Source: Pseudomonas oryzihabitans (GTDB lineage: Bacteria > Pseudomonadota > Gammaproteobacteria > Pseudomonadales > Pseudomonadaceae). Taken from it: 64,000 bases of DNA. The DNA lies in NCBI RefSeq assembly GCF_007665395.1, contig NZ_VDND01000008.1, positions 216,075 to 280,074 on the forward strand, given 5' to 3'. The notes under the pieces were generated by a model that saw nothing but the letters and a program-made list of their open reading frames with translations, did no database searches and was not told where the DNA came from. Positions 1-7,307 of the stretch are shown here, piece after piece. The position numbers and the translations under genes were made by a program. The number at the start of each line of letters is the position of its first letter. Positions within the stretch are counted from its first letter, which is position 1.

Positions 1-15
1 TGGCGGCGATAGAGC

Positions 16-106
16 GTAGGTTGGGTTGAGACGGCTCCATCGTCGAAGCCCAACATTGTCGGCCCCCGAGGCGATGTTGGGCTTCGCTGCGCTCAACCCA
101 ACCTAC
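16..106. repeat. REP-like palindrome, outlying copy
   Basis: Imperfect palindrome of about 91 bp. The outer arms read GTAGGTTGGGTTGAG and its complement CTCAACCCAACCTAC. The inner arms contain GAAGCCCAAC and GTTGGGCTTC. It is the same family as the four tandem copies between 10490 and 11488, but with a different loop. It lies downstream of the aroQ-led operon, in non-coding DNA. A fragment of a second REP type (GTAGGAGCGGCC) follows at about 115. Confidence 0.85.
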
Positions 107-166
107 GACGGCCCGTAGGAGCGGCCGCGTCGGAGGACCACACTGAGCAACGAACAGAGACTTCGC

Positions 167-252
167 GTGGAAAACGCTGCGCGGTTTTCCACCCTACATG
201 GGGCTTCCCGCTACTTCCCCCTCTCCCTCTGGGAGAGGGCCGGGGTGAGGGT
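167..252. repeat. Two further small palindromes of the repeat mosaic
   Basis: A 26-bp palindrome with arms GTGGAAAAC and GTTTTCCAC lies at 167-192. A second element contains CCCTCTCCC facing GGGAGAGGG, followed by GGGGTGAGGG, at about 217-252. Both types recur at 10650-11340, and the first also at 17255-17400. They are non-coding interspersed repeats, and I see no gene in them. Confidence 0.75.
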
Positions 253-261
253 CGCCCCACG

Positions 262-287
262 AAAAAGCCCCGGCATGGCAAGGGCTT
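262..287 (-). terminator. Intrinsic terminator after the aroQ-led operon
   Basis: Read on the minus strand, AAGCCC and GGGCTT form a stem with an 11-base loop, followed by a run of T. It starts 27 bases after the dehydroquinase stop codon and would end the six-gene minus-strand transcript. Confidence 0.65.
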
Positions 288-313
288 GCTGGGAGCAGAA
301 CACCGAGTCCTCG

Positions 314-757
314 CTACCGCCGAGCCTGGGCCGCACTTACCGCCGCGCGCAGTGCCAGCAGGTAGCTGTCCACGCCGAAGCCGGCGATCTGGCCCAGGAC
401 GATCTCGGCGAAGACCGAGTGATGGCGGAAGCTCTCTCGCGCATGGATGTTGGACATGTGTAGTTCCACCACCGGCACGGTGAGGATCGCCAGGGCGTCG
501 CGGATGCCGTAGCTGTAGTGGGTCCAGGCACCGGCATTGATGAGCACGGCATCGACGCCCTCCTCGTAGCCCTGGTGGATACGCTCGACCATCGCGCCCT
601 CGTGGTTGCTCTGGAAGCTTTCCACCTCGACGCCCAGTTCCGCGCCTAGGGTGGCCAGCCTGGCGTCGATCTCGGCAAGGGTCACGGTGCCGTACTGGAT
701 GGGGTCGCGCTTGCCGAACATGTTGTGGTTGATACCGTGCAACATCAGGATCTTCAT
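314..757 (-). CDS. aroQ: Type II 3-dehydroquinate dehydratase-like protein
   Basis: 147 aa, the usual length of type II dehydroquinases, which interconvert 3-dehydroquinate and 3-dehydroshikimate in the cytosol. Family signatures are present: the lid region ending QYG (catalytic Tyr), QSNHEG, INAGAWTH (Asn and His), ELHMSNIHAR (catalytic His) and FRHHS. The ATG at 757 was chosen because the protein aligns with the family from MKILMLHG onward. The usual GPNLNLLG start of the motif is replaced by GINHNMFG, so this is a divergent paralogue rather than an obvious housekeeping enzyme. It is the last gene of the operon, 8 bp after the shikimate dehydrogenase. Enzyme class is secure; a catabolic rather than biosynthetic role is inferred from context. 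Confidence 0.88.
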   Translation of the reverse strand: MKILMLHGINHNMFGKRDPIQYGTVTLAEIDARLATLGAELGVEVESFQSNHEGAMVERIHQGYEEGVDAVLINAGAWTHYSYGIRDALAILTVPVVELHMSNIHARESFRHHSVFAEIVLGQIAGFGVDSYLLALRAAVSAAQARR

Positions 758-765
758 GGGTCCGC

Positions 766-1584
766 TCACTGCAGAGGAATGGTCAGCTGGTCGATGACCG
801 GCCGCGTCTCGGGGCGCACACCGCGCCACCAGGCGAAGGCTTCGGCCGCCTGTTCCACCAGCATACCCACCCCGTCGGCCAGTTGCGCCACGCCCTGCTC
901 CTGCGCCAGCCGCAGGAAGGGCGTCAACCCCTTGCCATAGGCCAGTTCGTAGGCCAACGCCGCCTCGGCGAAGACGCCTGCCGGCACCGGCGGCAACTCG
1001 CCGACCAGACTGGCCGAGGTGGCGTTGATCACCAGGTCGAATCTCTCCCCCTCCAGGGCCTCGTAGCTGTGCACACTCAGCAACGGATGCCCGATCTCCT
1101 GGGCGAGCCCAGCGGCCTTCTGCCCATCGCGATTGACCATCACCAACTGCGCTGGTCCAGCCGCGAGGAAGGGCAACAGGGCACCCCGTACCGCACCACC
1201 GGCGCCCAGCAAGAGCACCCGCTTCCCGGCCAGCGGCTGGCCGAGGTTGACCTCGATGTCGCGCAGCAGACCGATACCATCGAAGTTCTCCGCCAAAATG
1301 CGCTCACCCTCGAACTTCAGCGCATTGGCCGCCTTCGCCAGGCGCGCCCGCTCGCTGGGCTCGGTGGCCAGCTGGAAAGCCTGCAGCTTGAAGGGCGCCG
1401 TGATGTTCAGGCCCCGCCCGCCCTGGGCGCGAAAGCGCTGCACGTCGCCGGCGAAATCCTCCAGCGAGCCCTCGATGGCGCCGTATTCCAGGTCCTGCCC
1501 GGTGGTACTGGCGAACAGCCCATGGATGAGGGGCGACTTGGTGTGGTTGATCGGACGGCCGATCACCGCGTATTGGTCGGTCAT
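766..1584 (-). CDS. aroE: Shikimate/quinate 5-dehydrogenase family protein
   Basis: 272 aa NAD(P)-dependent dehydrogenase. The N-terminal substrate domain has NHTKSPLIH and NITAPFK (catalytic Lys). NFDGIGLLRD carries the catalytic Asp, and LLLGAGGAVRG is the dinucleotide-binding loop at about residue 123. Two positions differ from typical AroE: HTKSP for HSKSP, and NFDG for NTDG. This suggests altered substrate preference. Its ATG overlaps the stop of the upstream CoA-transferase by 4 bp (ATGA), so the two are probably translationally coupled. Reduction of 3-dehydroshikimate, or oxidation of a shikimate or quinate analogue, is the expected reaction; the actual substrate is unknown. Confidence 0.88.
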   Translation of the reverse strand: MTDQYAVIGRPINHTKSPLIHGLFASTTGQDLEYGAIEGSLEDFAGDVQRFRAQGGRGLNITAPFKLQAFQLATEPSERARLAKAANALKFEGERILAENFDGIGLLRDIEVNLGQPLAGKRVLLLGAGGAVRGALLPFLAAGPAQLVMVNRDGQKAAGLAQEIGHPLLSVHSYEALEGERFDLVINATSASLVGELPPVPAGVFAEAALAYELAYGKGLTPFLRLAQEQGVAQLADGVGMLVEQAAEAFAWWRGVRPETRPVIDQLTIPLQ

Positions 1585-2813
1585 GCCGGCAGCTCCTGGG
1601 TGAAGAGCACGCCGTCGGCCTGCAGCCGGGCGATCTCTTCCTCGCTATAGCCGAGGCTCTCGGCCACGGCGACGTTGTGTTCACCAAGGTCCGGCGCCAC
1701 CTGCTGGATGGTGGTGTCGCAGTCGGAAAAGCGGAACGGCAGATTGGGCATGCGCAAGGTACCGAAGCGCGGGTGTTGCTGTTCCTGGATCATGCCGCGG
1801 GCCTTGATCTGCGGATCCTCGATCACCTCGTCGATGCGCTGCACCTTGGCGCAGGGCACGTCGATCTCGTCGAGCAGCGCCAGTAGCCGCGCGACCGGAT
1901 TGGCCGCCACCCAGGCCTTGACGATGGGCAGGATGGCTTCGCGATGGGCGTTGCGGCCGGTGGAACTGTGGAAACGAACGTCGCTGCCGAAGCCCGGCTG
2001 GCCGGCATCCTGTTCCACCAGCGCGGCGAAGCGCTTCCAGGACTCGTCCACCTGGGCGGCGATGACCAGGTCGCCGTCCTGGGCGCGGAACACGCCATAG
2101 AGGGTCGAGGTCGGCATGTCGTGGCCGGTCTGCTGCGGCAGGATCTCGCCGCCGGACAGGGTGTAGCACTGCACGGCGTATTCGTGCATGGAGACCAGGG
2201 TGTCGTACAGCGCCATGTCGATGTGCTGGCCGCGCCCGCTGGTGACCCGCCCCAGCAGTGCCGCGTTGATGGCGGCCACCGCATGGGCGCCGGTGTACAT
2301 GTCGCCCAGGGAGATGCGCAGCAGCGGCGGTGCCTCGCCGGGCGTGCCGACCATCTGCATGATGCCGCTCTTGGCCTCGGCGATCAGGCCGAAGCCGGCA
2401 CGGTGGGCATCGGGGCCGGTATGGCCATAGGCGGAAATCGAGCAGTACACCAGCCGTGGATTGCGCGCCGACAACTCCTGGTAGCCCAGGCCGAGCTTGT
2501 CCAGGGCGCCGGGACGGTAGTTCTCGATGAAGACGTCGGCGCTGTCGCACAGCTGCTGCATGAAGGCCTTGCCGCGCGGGTCCTTCATGTTGACGCTGAC
2601 GCCCTGCTTGCCCATGTTGAGTTGCAGGAAGTAGCCGCTCTGCTGGTCGTCGAGGACGAAGGCGTGCTGGCGACCGGCATCACCGCTGCCGGGGCGCTCC
2701 ACCTTGATCACCTCGGCGCCCAGGGCCGCCAGGCAGCGCCCGACGTAGGGGCCGGCGAGAAAGTGGCTGTAGTCGATGACTCTCAGGCCTTGCAGGGGGA
2801 GTGGCTGGCTCAT
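1581..2813 (-). CDS. CaiB/BaiF family (class III) CoA-transferase
   Basis: 410 aa, normal for the family, which moves CoA between carboxylic acids through an aspartyl-CoA thioester. The start MSQPLPLQGLRVIDYSHFLAGPY is typical (core LAGPY, then LGAEVIKVERPGSGD). NMGKQGVSVNMKDP and FIENYRPGALDKLGL are also characteristic, as is the GRGQHIDMALYD stretch. The ATG at 2813 overlaps the MaoC stop by 4 bp. Next to a MaoC hydratase it most probably activates a carboxylic acid to its CoA thioester for hydration. The same pairing occurs in the itaconate/mesaconate degradation clusters of Pseudomonas, but no CitE-type lyase is present here. Confidence 0.9.
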   Translation of the reverse strand: MSQPLPLQGLRVIDYSHFLAGPYVGRCLAALGAEVIKVERPGSGDAGRQHAFVLDDQQSGYFLQLNMGKQGVSVNMKDPRGKAFMQQLCDSADVFIENYRPGALDKLGLGYQELSARNPRLVYCSISAYGHTGPDAHRAGFGLIAEAKSGIMQMVGTPGEAPPLLRISLGDMYTGAHAVAAINAALLGRVTSGRGQHIDMALYDTLVSMHEYAVQCYTLSGGEILPQQTGHDMPTSTLYGVFRAQDGDLVIAAQVDESWKRFAALVEQDAGQPGFGSDVRFHSSTGRNAHREAILPIVKAWVAANPVARLLALLDEIDVPCAKVQRIDEVIEDPQIKARGMIQEQQHPRFGTLRMPNLPFRFSDCDTTIQQVAPDLGEHNVAVAESLGYSEEEIARLQADGVLFTQELPA

Positions 2814-3268
2814 ACGGTGCCCTCCCGCCGCGGCACCATCAGCCGGTGCTCGCCGCGCTGGACGACCTCGCCCTTCTGGTTGATCAGCTCGGACGGCAGC
2901 ACCACGATGCCCCAGCCCGGCTTGCTCTTGCTCGGACGCATGGCGCCAACGCGCAGCTTCACGTGCAACTCGTCGCCGACGCGGATCGGCAGGAGGAAAT
3001 CCCAGGTCCAGCCCAGCGACATCCCCGGCAGGAAGCGATAGTCGCACTGGGTCTTGAGCCCGTCGGCGATGGACAGCCCCATCAGCCCATGGGCGACCAG
3101 GCCGCCGAAGTGACTGGCGTTGGCATAGGCCTCGTCGACGTGGACCGGGGTGTGGTCGCCGGTGAGGTCGGCATAGGCCAGGATGCGTTCCTTGGTGACC
3201 TGGTACGTCGGCGTGATCGCCTCGTCGCCTTCGCGGGCGTCCTCGAAGTATTTTTCTTGTAGGGTCAT
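2810..3268 (-). CDS. MaoC-like hotdog-fold hydratase
   Basis: 152 aa from the ATG at 3268. A GTG at 3280, overlapping the upstream stop, is an alternative that would add four residues, and neither has a clear ribosome-binding site. The MaoC hydratase motif is present: the catalytic Asp/His in GDHTPVHVDEAYA at about residue 38, followed by FGGLVAHGLMG. Such enzymes add water to 2-enoyl-CoA or mesaconyl/itaconyl-CoA thioesters. Its neighbour, the CoA-transferase, would make the thioester. Substrate unknown. Confidence 0.85.
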   Translation of the reverse strand: MTLQEKYFEDAREGDEAITPTYQVTKERILAYADLTGDHTPVHVDEAYANASHFGGLVAHGLMGLSIADGLKTQCDYRFLPGMSLGWTWDFLLPIRVGDELHVKLRVGAMRPSKSKPGWGIVVLPSELINQKGEVVQRGEHRLMVPRREGTV

Positions 3269-3276
3269 GGTCGCTG

Positions 3277-3672
3277 TCACTCGGTTTGACGGGCATTGAC
3301 GGCCAGGGCGTCGTGCACGGCGCTGGCCGGCACGGCCTGGATGAATTCCAGCGCCAGCCCATCGGGCAGGCGCAACCAGTTATGGCCCTGGGGCATTTCC
3401 TCCACGCCGGCGAAGCGGCGCGCGGCGGCCAGGGCGGCCTCGACGTCCTCGCACATCAGCCCCAGGTGACCCAGGCGCCCTTCGGGGCCGGCGAAGTCCG
3501 GCTTGCTCATGAACTGCATGCCGCCCAGCGTCCAGTACTGGGTGGGCTCCTCCAGCGTGCCGTGCACCTCGCGCAGGGTCATGCCGAACACCTCGTGGAA
3601 GAAGCGGATGTGCCAGTGGATGTCCTTCACCCAGATGGCCACGTGTTCCAGATAGGCCTTGGGAATGCTCAT
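3277..3672 (-). CDS. VOC (glyoxalase/extradiol dioxygenase fold) protein
   Basis: 131 aa, single vicinal-oxygen-chelate unit. It starts AYLEHVAIWVKDIHWHIRFF, with candidate metal ligand His early, a second His in GHLGLMCEDV and a C-terminal Glu in ALEFIQ, which together match a His/His/Glu metal site. Likely roles are isomerase, epimerase or lyase on a CoA or keto intermediate. Its ATG overlaps the stop of the upstream reductase by 4 bp (ATGA). A VOC gene also accompanies the CoA-transferase and MaoC genes in Pseudomonas itaconate clusters, but the reaction cannot be named from sequence. Confidence 0.8.
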   Translation of the reverse strand: MSIPKAYLEHVAIWVKDIHWHIRFFHEVFGMTLREVHGTLEEPTQYWTLGGMQFMSKPDFAGPEGRLGHLGLMCEDVEAALAAARRFAGVEEMPQGHNWLRLPDGLALEFIQAVPASAVHDALAVNARQTE

Positions 3673-4619
3673 GGTGTGGCGTCCTCTTGTTGTCTATCGG
3701 CCAGGGCGCGCTCGATGCCCTTGATGCAGGCGACCAGCGTGGCATTGACCGGGGTCGGTACGCGGTACTGCTGGCCGAGCCGCACCACCGCGCCATTGAT
3801 GAAGTCGATTTCGGTGATCGAGCCCCTTTGCAGGCTCTGCAGCATGGACGTCTTGAACGACGGCGCCAGCCCTTCGCGGGCCAGTTGCCAGGCGGCTTCA
3901 GGTTCCTTGAGCCCCAGCTCGACGCCGGCGGCGCGGGCCACCGCGATGGCCTCGGCGACCGCCTGCAGGGCGGTGTCGCGCAGCAGCGGCTCGCTGTAGA
4001 GTTGGCCGTAGGTGAGCTGGGTGATGCCGGTGAGCGCCCCGGTGGCGACATTCACCTGCAGCTTGTCCCACAGGGTGCCGAGGATGTTGCCGCTGACCGT
4101 GGTGGCGAGGCCCGCGCCAGCGAAGGCCTCGGCGACCGCCTGGACGCGCGGCGTGAGCTGGCCGTCGAGTTCGCCGATGATGGTCTGCTTGCCCGCCACC
4201 CCGCTACGGATCCGTCCCGGTCCGAGCAGCACCCCGCCGACGTAGGTCTTGCCGGCGATTACCCGCTCGCGGCCGACGATCTCGGCCAGCAGCTCTTCGT
4301 GGCCGAGGCCGTTCTGCAACGACAACACCAGGGTCTCGGGGCCGACCAGCGCCAGCGCCTGGGTCATGGCCTCGACGGTGGCGAAGGACTTGACCAGCAC
4401 CACCACCAGATCGACCACTCCGACCTCTTGGGCCGCGACCGCCGCCGGCACCTTGACCGTGCGGCTAGCCTCGGCGGTCTCGATGGCCAGGCCCGCGTGC
4501 CGGATCGCCTGGATATGGGCGTTGGGCCGATTGAGCAGCCAGGTGTCGTGTCCGGCTTCGCTCAGCCAGGCACCAAAGGTACTGCCGAGTGCGCCGGCAC
4601 CCAGGACGCAGATTTTCAT
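3669..4619 (-). CDS. 2-dehydropantoate 2-reductase family (ApbA/PanE) protein
   Basis: 316 aa. N-terminal Rossmann motif VLGAGALGSTFGAWL, then LVVVLVKSFATVEAM and SLQNGLGHEELL, which carry the conserved Lys and Asn region. The C-terminal domain has DKLQVNVATGALTGI (catalytic Lys) and TSMLQSLQRGSITEIDFINGAVV, typical of the family. It reduces 2-keto acids such as ketopantoate with NADPH. As first gene of this operon it is probably a paralogue acting on another 2-oxo or 2-hydroxy acid, not the pantothenate enzyme. It is transcribed away from the LysR gene, 93 bp from it. Confidence 0.85.
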   Translation of the reverse strand: MKICVLGAGALGSTFGAWLSEAGHDTWLLNRPNAHIQAIRHAGLAIETAEASRTVKVPAAVAAQEVGVVDLVVVLVKSFATVEAMTQALALVGPETLVLSLQNGLGHEELLAEIVGRERVIAGKTYVGGVLLGPGRIRSGVAGKQTIIGELDGQLTPRVQAVAEAFAGAGLATTVSGNILGTLWDKLQVNVATGALTGITQLTYGQLYSEPLLRDTALQAVAEAIAVARAAGVELGLKEPEAAWQLAREGLAPSFKTSMLQSLQRGSITEIDFINGAVVRLGQQYRVPTPVNATLVACIKGIERALADRQQEDATP

Positions 4620-4712
4620 GAGGGCTAGGGCCCTTGTTATCGCCTTACCCTAGGCCTACCCGCCCTATTGAGCTATACAAAGACTTCAATCCGACCATCA
4701 GGAATACTAATA

Positions 4713-5621
4713 ATGCTCGCGACCGAAGGCCTTCCCGAGCCCAAGCTGCTGATGCTGTTCGAGGTGCTCTACAGCACCGGCAGTGTCACCCGCGCGGCCG
4801 AGCAACTCGGCCAGAGCCAGCCCACCATCAGCCTCTGGCTCGGCAAGCTGCGCCAGCAACTGCGCGATCCGCTATTCGTGCGCACCCCTGGCGGCATGAA
4901 GCCCACGCCCCAGGCCGAGGCCCTGATCACACCCTGCCGCGAGGTGCTGGAATCCCTGCGCCGCCTGGTCGCCTGGGAGGTCGCCTTCGATCCGGCCACC
5001 GCGCAGCGGCTGTTTCGCCTGTGCCTGAGCGATGCCAGCCATATCACCCTGCTGCCACGCCTGCTGGCGCAGCTGCGCGAGCGCGCGCCCGGCGTACGGC
5101 TGGAAATCGCCCGGATCGACGGCAACACCGAACAGGCGCTGGAGATCGGCGAAGCGGACCTGGCGATCGGCTTCATCCCCTGGCTGGGCGGCGGCATCTA
5201 TCAGCAGGTGCTGTTTCCCCAGGACTGGGTCTGCCTGGTCAGCGCCACGCATCCCCGCCTGGGCGACCGCCTCACCGCGGCGGCCTACGCCGAGGAAGGC
5301 CATGTGCTGGTCAGCGCGGGCACCGGCCAGAAGTTGCTGGAAGCGGGACTGGTCCGCGCCGGGGTGCAGCGCCGGATCGTGCTGGAGCTGCCCGGCTTCC
5401 TCGGCGTCGGCGCGGTGGTCGGCGACTCCGACCTCATCGTCACCCTGCCGCGCCACATCGGCACCACCCTGGCCGCCACCTACGGCCTGAAGCTCCACGA
5501 GTGCCCGGTGCCCATCGAGGCCTTCGCGGTCAAGCAGCACTGGCATGCCCGCTACCACCAGGACGCCGGCAACCGCTGGCTGCGCGGCGTCTTCGTCGAG
5601 CTGTTCGGGCGTAGCCGCTGA
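4713..5621 (+). CDS. LysR-type transcriptional regulator
   Basis: 302 aa from the ATG at 4713. An upstream in-frame start at 4668 would add 15 atypical residues. The N-terminal winged helix contains LLMLFEVLYSTGSVTRAAE and QLGQSQPTISLWLGKLR, followed by PLFVRTPGGMKPT, as in the NodD/LeuO-like branch. The C-terminal effector domain has FRLCLSDASHITLLPRLLAQL. It is divergent from the panE-like to aroQ operon, so it most likely controls that operon with a pathway compound as inducer. It ends in a shared bidirectional terminator with hsp20. Confidence 0.9.
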   Translation: MLATEGLPEPKLLMLFEVLYSTGSVTRAAEQLGQSQPTISLWLGKLRQQLRDPLFVRTPGGMKPTPQAEALITPCREVLESLRRLVAWEVAFDPATAQRLFRLCLSDASHITLLPRLLAQLRERAPGVRLEIARIDGNTEQALEIGEADLAIGFIPWLGGGIYQQVLFPQDWVCLVSATHPRLGDRLTAAAYAEEGHVLVSAGTGQKLLEAGLVRAGVQRRIVLELPGFLGVGAVVGDSDLIVTLPRHIGTTLAATYGLKLHECPVPIEAFAVKQHWHARYHQDAGNRWLRGVFVELFGRSR

Positions 5622-5648
5622 AATAGGCCTTTCCGCCTGGAACGAAAA

Positions 5649-5675
5649 AGCCCCAGCATGGGCTGGGGCTTTTTT
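5649..5675. terminator. Bidirectional intrinsic terminator between LysR and hsp20
   Basis: Perfect 9-bp stem AGCCCCAGC / GCTGGGGCT with a 4-base loop. It is flanked by A's on the left and a T run on the right, so it works in both directions. It separates the convergent LysR gene and the hsp20 gene. Confidence 0.92.
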
Positions 5676-5694
5676 GGGCAGGACGCCTGGACGA

Positions 5695-6141
5695 TCAGTT
5701 GTCCAGGGCCGGGCGCTGGCCGGCAATGGCGATGCGCTTGGGCTTGGCTTCTTCCGGGATCACCCGTACCAGCTCGATGCTCAGCAGGCCATGCTTGAGA
5801 TCGGCGCCTTTCACCTCGATATGGTCGGCGAGGCGGAAGGACAGCTTGAAGGCACGTTGGGCGATGCCCTGGTGCAGGAAGGTCACGCTCTCGGCGCTGT
5901 TTTCGCGCCGGCCACCCTTGACGGTGAGGACGCCACGCTCGACTTCGATTTCCAGGTCATCTTCCTGGAGACCGGCGGCGGCGATCACGATGCGATACTG
6001 GTCGTCACCGTGCTTCTCGACGTTGTAGGGCGGATAGGAGCTGCCAGCGTCGTTGCGCAGAGCGGATTCGAACAGGTCGTTGAACCGGTCGAAGCCGACG
6101 GAATGACGGAACAGCGGGGCCAGGGACAGTACGTTGCTCAT
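5695..6141 (-). CDS. ibpA: Small heat-shock protein, Hsp20/IbpA family
   Basis: 148 aa alpha-crystallin-type holdase that binds unfolding proteins in the cytoplasm until DnaK/ClpB rescue them. The sequence begins LAPLFRHSVGFDRFNDLFE, as in IbpA. The crystallin domain runs from YNVEKHGDDQYRIVIAAAG to LLSIELVRVIPEEAKP, including the GVLTVKG strand, AFKLSF and the C-terminal IPEEAKP/IAI anchor. It is a single-gene unit with a heat-shock promoter and an RNA thermometer in its leader (separate entries). Confidence 0.95.
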   Translation of the reverse strand: MSNVLSLAPLFRHSVGFDRFNDLFESALRNDAGSSYPPYNVEKHGDDQYRIVIAAAGLQEDDLEIEVERGVLTVKGGRRENSAESVTFLHQGIAQRAFKLSFRLADHIEVKGADLKHGLLSIELVRVIPEEAKPKRIAIAGQRPALDN

Positions 6142-6147
6142 GGTGAA

Positions 6148-6207
6148 TCTCCTGATAGGTTCAGCAAGTTTCGGTGTTGCCTGCGGGACCCGACTTCGGC
6201 ATCCCGC
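6148..6207 (-). promoter_or_regulatory. ROSE-type RNA thermometer in the hsp20 5' leader
   Basis: On the minus strand the leader has a 6-bp GCGGGA/TCCCGC hairpin (arms 6202-6207 and 6183-6188). Nearer the start codon, the TTGCT at 6163-6167 can pair with the Shine-Dalgarno AGGAG at 6149-6153. That pairing leaves an opposed G-G, which is the hallmark of ROSE elements. At low temperature the ribosome site is masked; heat melts it. ROSE elements are known upstream of ibpA genes in gammaproteobacteria. Read from the sequence by eye; not folded computationally. Confidence 0.8.
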
Positions 6208-6214
6208 ACGAACC

Positions 6215-6243
6215 TAGATAGGAACCCCCAGTAAAATTTCAAG
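6215..6243 (-). promoter_or_regulatory. Sigma-32 heat-shock promoter of hsp20
   Basis: On the minus strand the -35 CTTGAAA (6237-6243) is followed by a 14-base spacer and CCTATCTA (6215-6222). This matches the RpoH consensus CTTGAA-N13-17-CCCCAT. Transcription would start about 65 bases upstream of the ATG, just before the thermometer hairpin. Confidence 0.8.
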
Positions 6244-6270
6244 GGCGAATCCCGACGAACGGTAGATGCC

Positions 6271-6429
6271 CTATTTCTTCTTCGGCTTGCGCTTTTTCTT
6301 GGCCTTGGCCAGCGGCAGCGCCTGCTCGAAGGCGGAGCGTACCTCCTGCAGGCGGCGCTCCTTGAGGTCGTGGATGCGCTTGCCGCGCTCGGTGGTGAAG
6401 TCGATGAGGTTGTTGCTGTCGTCGCTCAT
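6271..6429 (-). CDS. Small lysine-rich protein of unknown function
   Basis: 52 aa from the ATG at 6429, which overlaps the alkB stop by 4 bp. It has an acidic N-terminus (MSDDSNNLIDFTTERGKRIH), a central helix DLKERRLQEVRSAFEQAL and a tail KKKRKPKKK. The basic tail suggests nucleic-acid binding. An upstream start (6504) would lie inside alkB. No known domain recognised. The overlap suggests co-expression with AlkB, so a DNA-damage link is possible but unproven. Confidence 0.7.
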   Translation of the reverse strand: MSDDSNNLIDFTTERGKRIHDLKERRLQEVRSAFEQALPLAKAKKKRKPKKK

Positions 6430-7010
6430 GGGGCTATCCAACGAAAGGTGAGATTCAGCCGCACCCCACTGGCTTTGCGGGTCTTGGCGATCTGATGCTG
6501 CCAATGATGCTGGGTTGCGCCAGCCATGACCAGCAGGCTGCCGTGACCGAGCGGCAGGGAATGGCCGATGCGGCTGGTGCCCTTGCGGCGGAAATCGAAG
6601 CGCCGCGTGGCGCCCAGGTTGAGCGAGGCGATCAGCGGATTGCGGCCGAGACTGGTCTCGTCGTCGCTGTGCCAGCCCATGGAATCCTGGCCGTCGCGGT
6701 AGCGATTGAGCAGGACGCCATTGAAGGCCTGGCCACAGGCGGCCTCGACCTCCTCCCGGATGAGCTGCAGCAGCGGCGTCCAGGGCAAAGCGGCATGATC
6801 CAGACCGGCGTAGCCGTAGACCACCCCCGGATCGGCATACCAGGCCACCTGCCGCGGCACCGGGTGCCAGCGGTTGAACACCCGGACCTGCGGCTGGCTC
6901 CAGGGCGTCTCGGCATCGAGCTCACGCAGCCAGGCGTCGGCCTGGTCGGGCGACCGCCACTGCGGGTAGAAGGCCAGCTCGGCGTCGGCCAGCGTCAGTT
7001 CCTCGACCAT
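6426..7010 (-). CDS. alkB: AlkB-like 2-oxoglutarate/Fe(II) dioxygenase
   Basis: 194 aa, the size of the ALKBH2-type bacterial AlkB proteins, which oxidatively demethylate 1-methyladenine and 3-methylcytosine in DNA. The iron ligands are seen as HxD in MGWHSDDETSLG (about residue 123) and a His in the TQHHWQHQI stretch. The 2-oxoglutarate-binding Arg and partner are in GVRLNLTFR near the C-terminus. LNRYRDGQDSMGWH and SLNLGATRRFDFR are also typical. The next gene upstream ends 2 bp before this start, so the three genes at 6271-7279 probably form one transcript. Confidence 0.93.
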   Translation of the reverse strand: MVEELTLADAELAFYPQWRSPDQADAWLRELDAETPWSQPQVRVFNRWHPVPRQVAWYADPGVVYGYAGLDHAALPWTPLLQLIREEVEAACGQAFNGVLLNRYRDGQDSMGWHSDDETSLGRNPLIASLNLGATRRFDFRRKGTSRIGHSLPLGHGSLLVMAGATQHHWQHQIAKTRKASGVRLNLTFRWIAP

Positions 7011-7012
7011 GG

Positions 7013-7279
7013 CTAGACGCGCAGATCCACTTGGGCGCCCACCTGCTCGGGCTCCTCCAGCACCTGGGCGCGCTCGGCGCCGAACCCCTGGCGCAGGGCC
7101 TCGCGCTGCCGGCGCCGTCGGCGGGCCTCGCGGTCCAGGGTGGCTTCATCTTCCAGGGGGGCATGGGCCGTCTCGGCCATGGGCTCCACCGGCGCGATCG
7201 GGGCGACGGAAGGACGTACCGGCGCCGGGTCCAGCTGGTTCGGCGGGGTCACGCCAGGGGGTGGAATGGCAGGGATCAT
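7013..7279 (-). CDS. Conserved-type hypothetical protein, proline-rich N-terminus
   Basis: 88 aa from the ATG at 7279, preceded by GAGGTG at a good distance. A GTG 9 bases upstream is less likely. The first half is Pro/Ala-rich and probably disordered. The second half, DREARRRRRQREALRQGFG and on, is a very basic predicted helix ending in VDLRV. No catalytic motif or membrane segment. First gene of the alkB unit; function unknown. Confidence 0.65.
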   Translation of the reverse strand: MIPAIPPPGVTPPNQLDPAPVRPSVAPIAPVEPMAETAHAPLEDEATLDREARRRRRQREALRQGFGAERAQVLEEPEQVGAQVDLRV

Positions 7280-7307
7280 GACGGGCACCTCGAATTTAGC
7301 GAACTGA

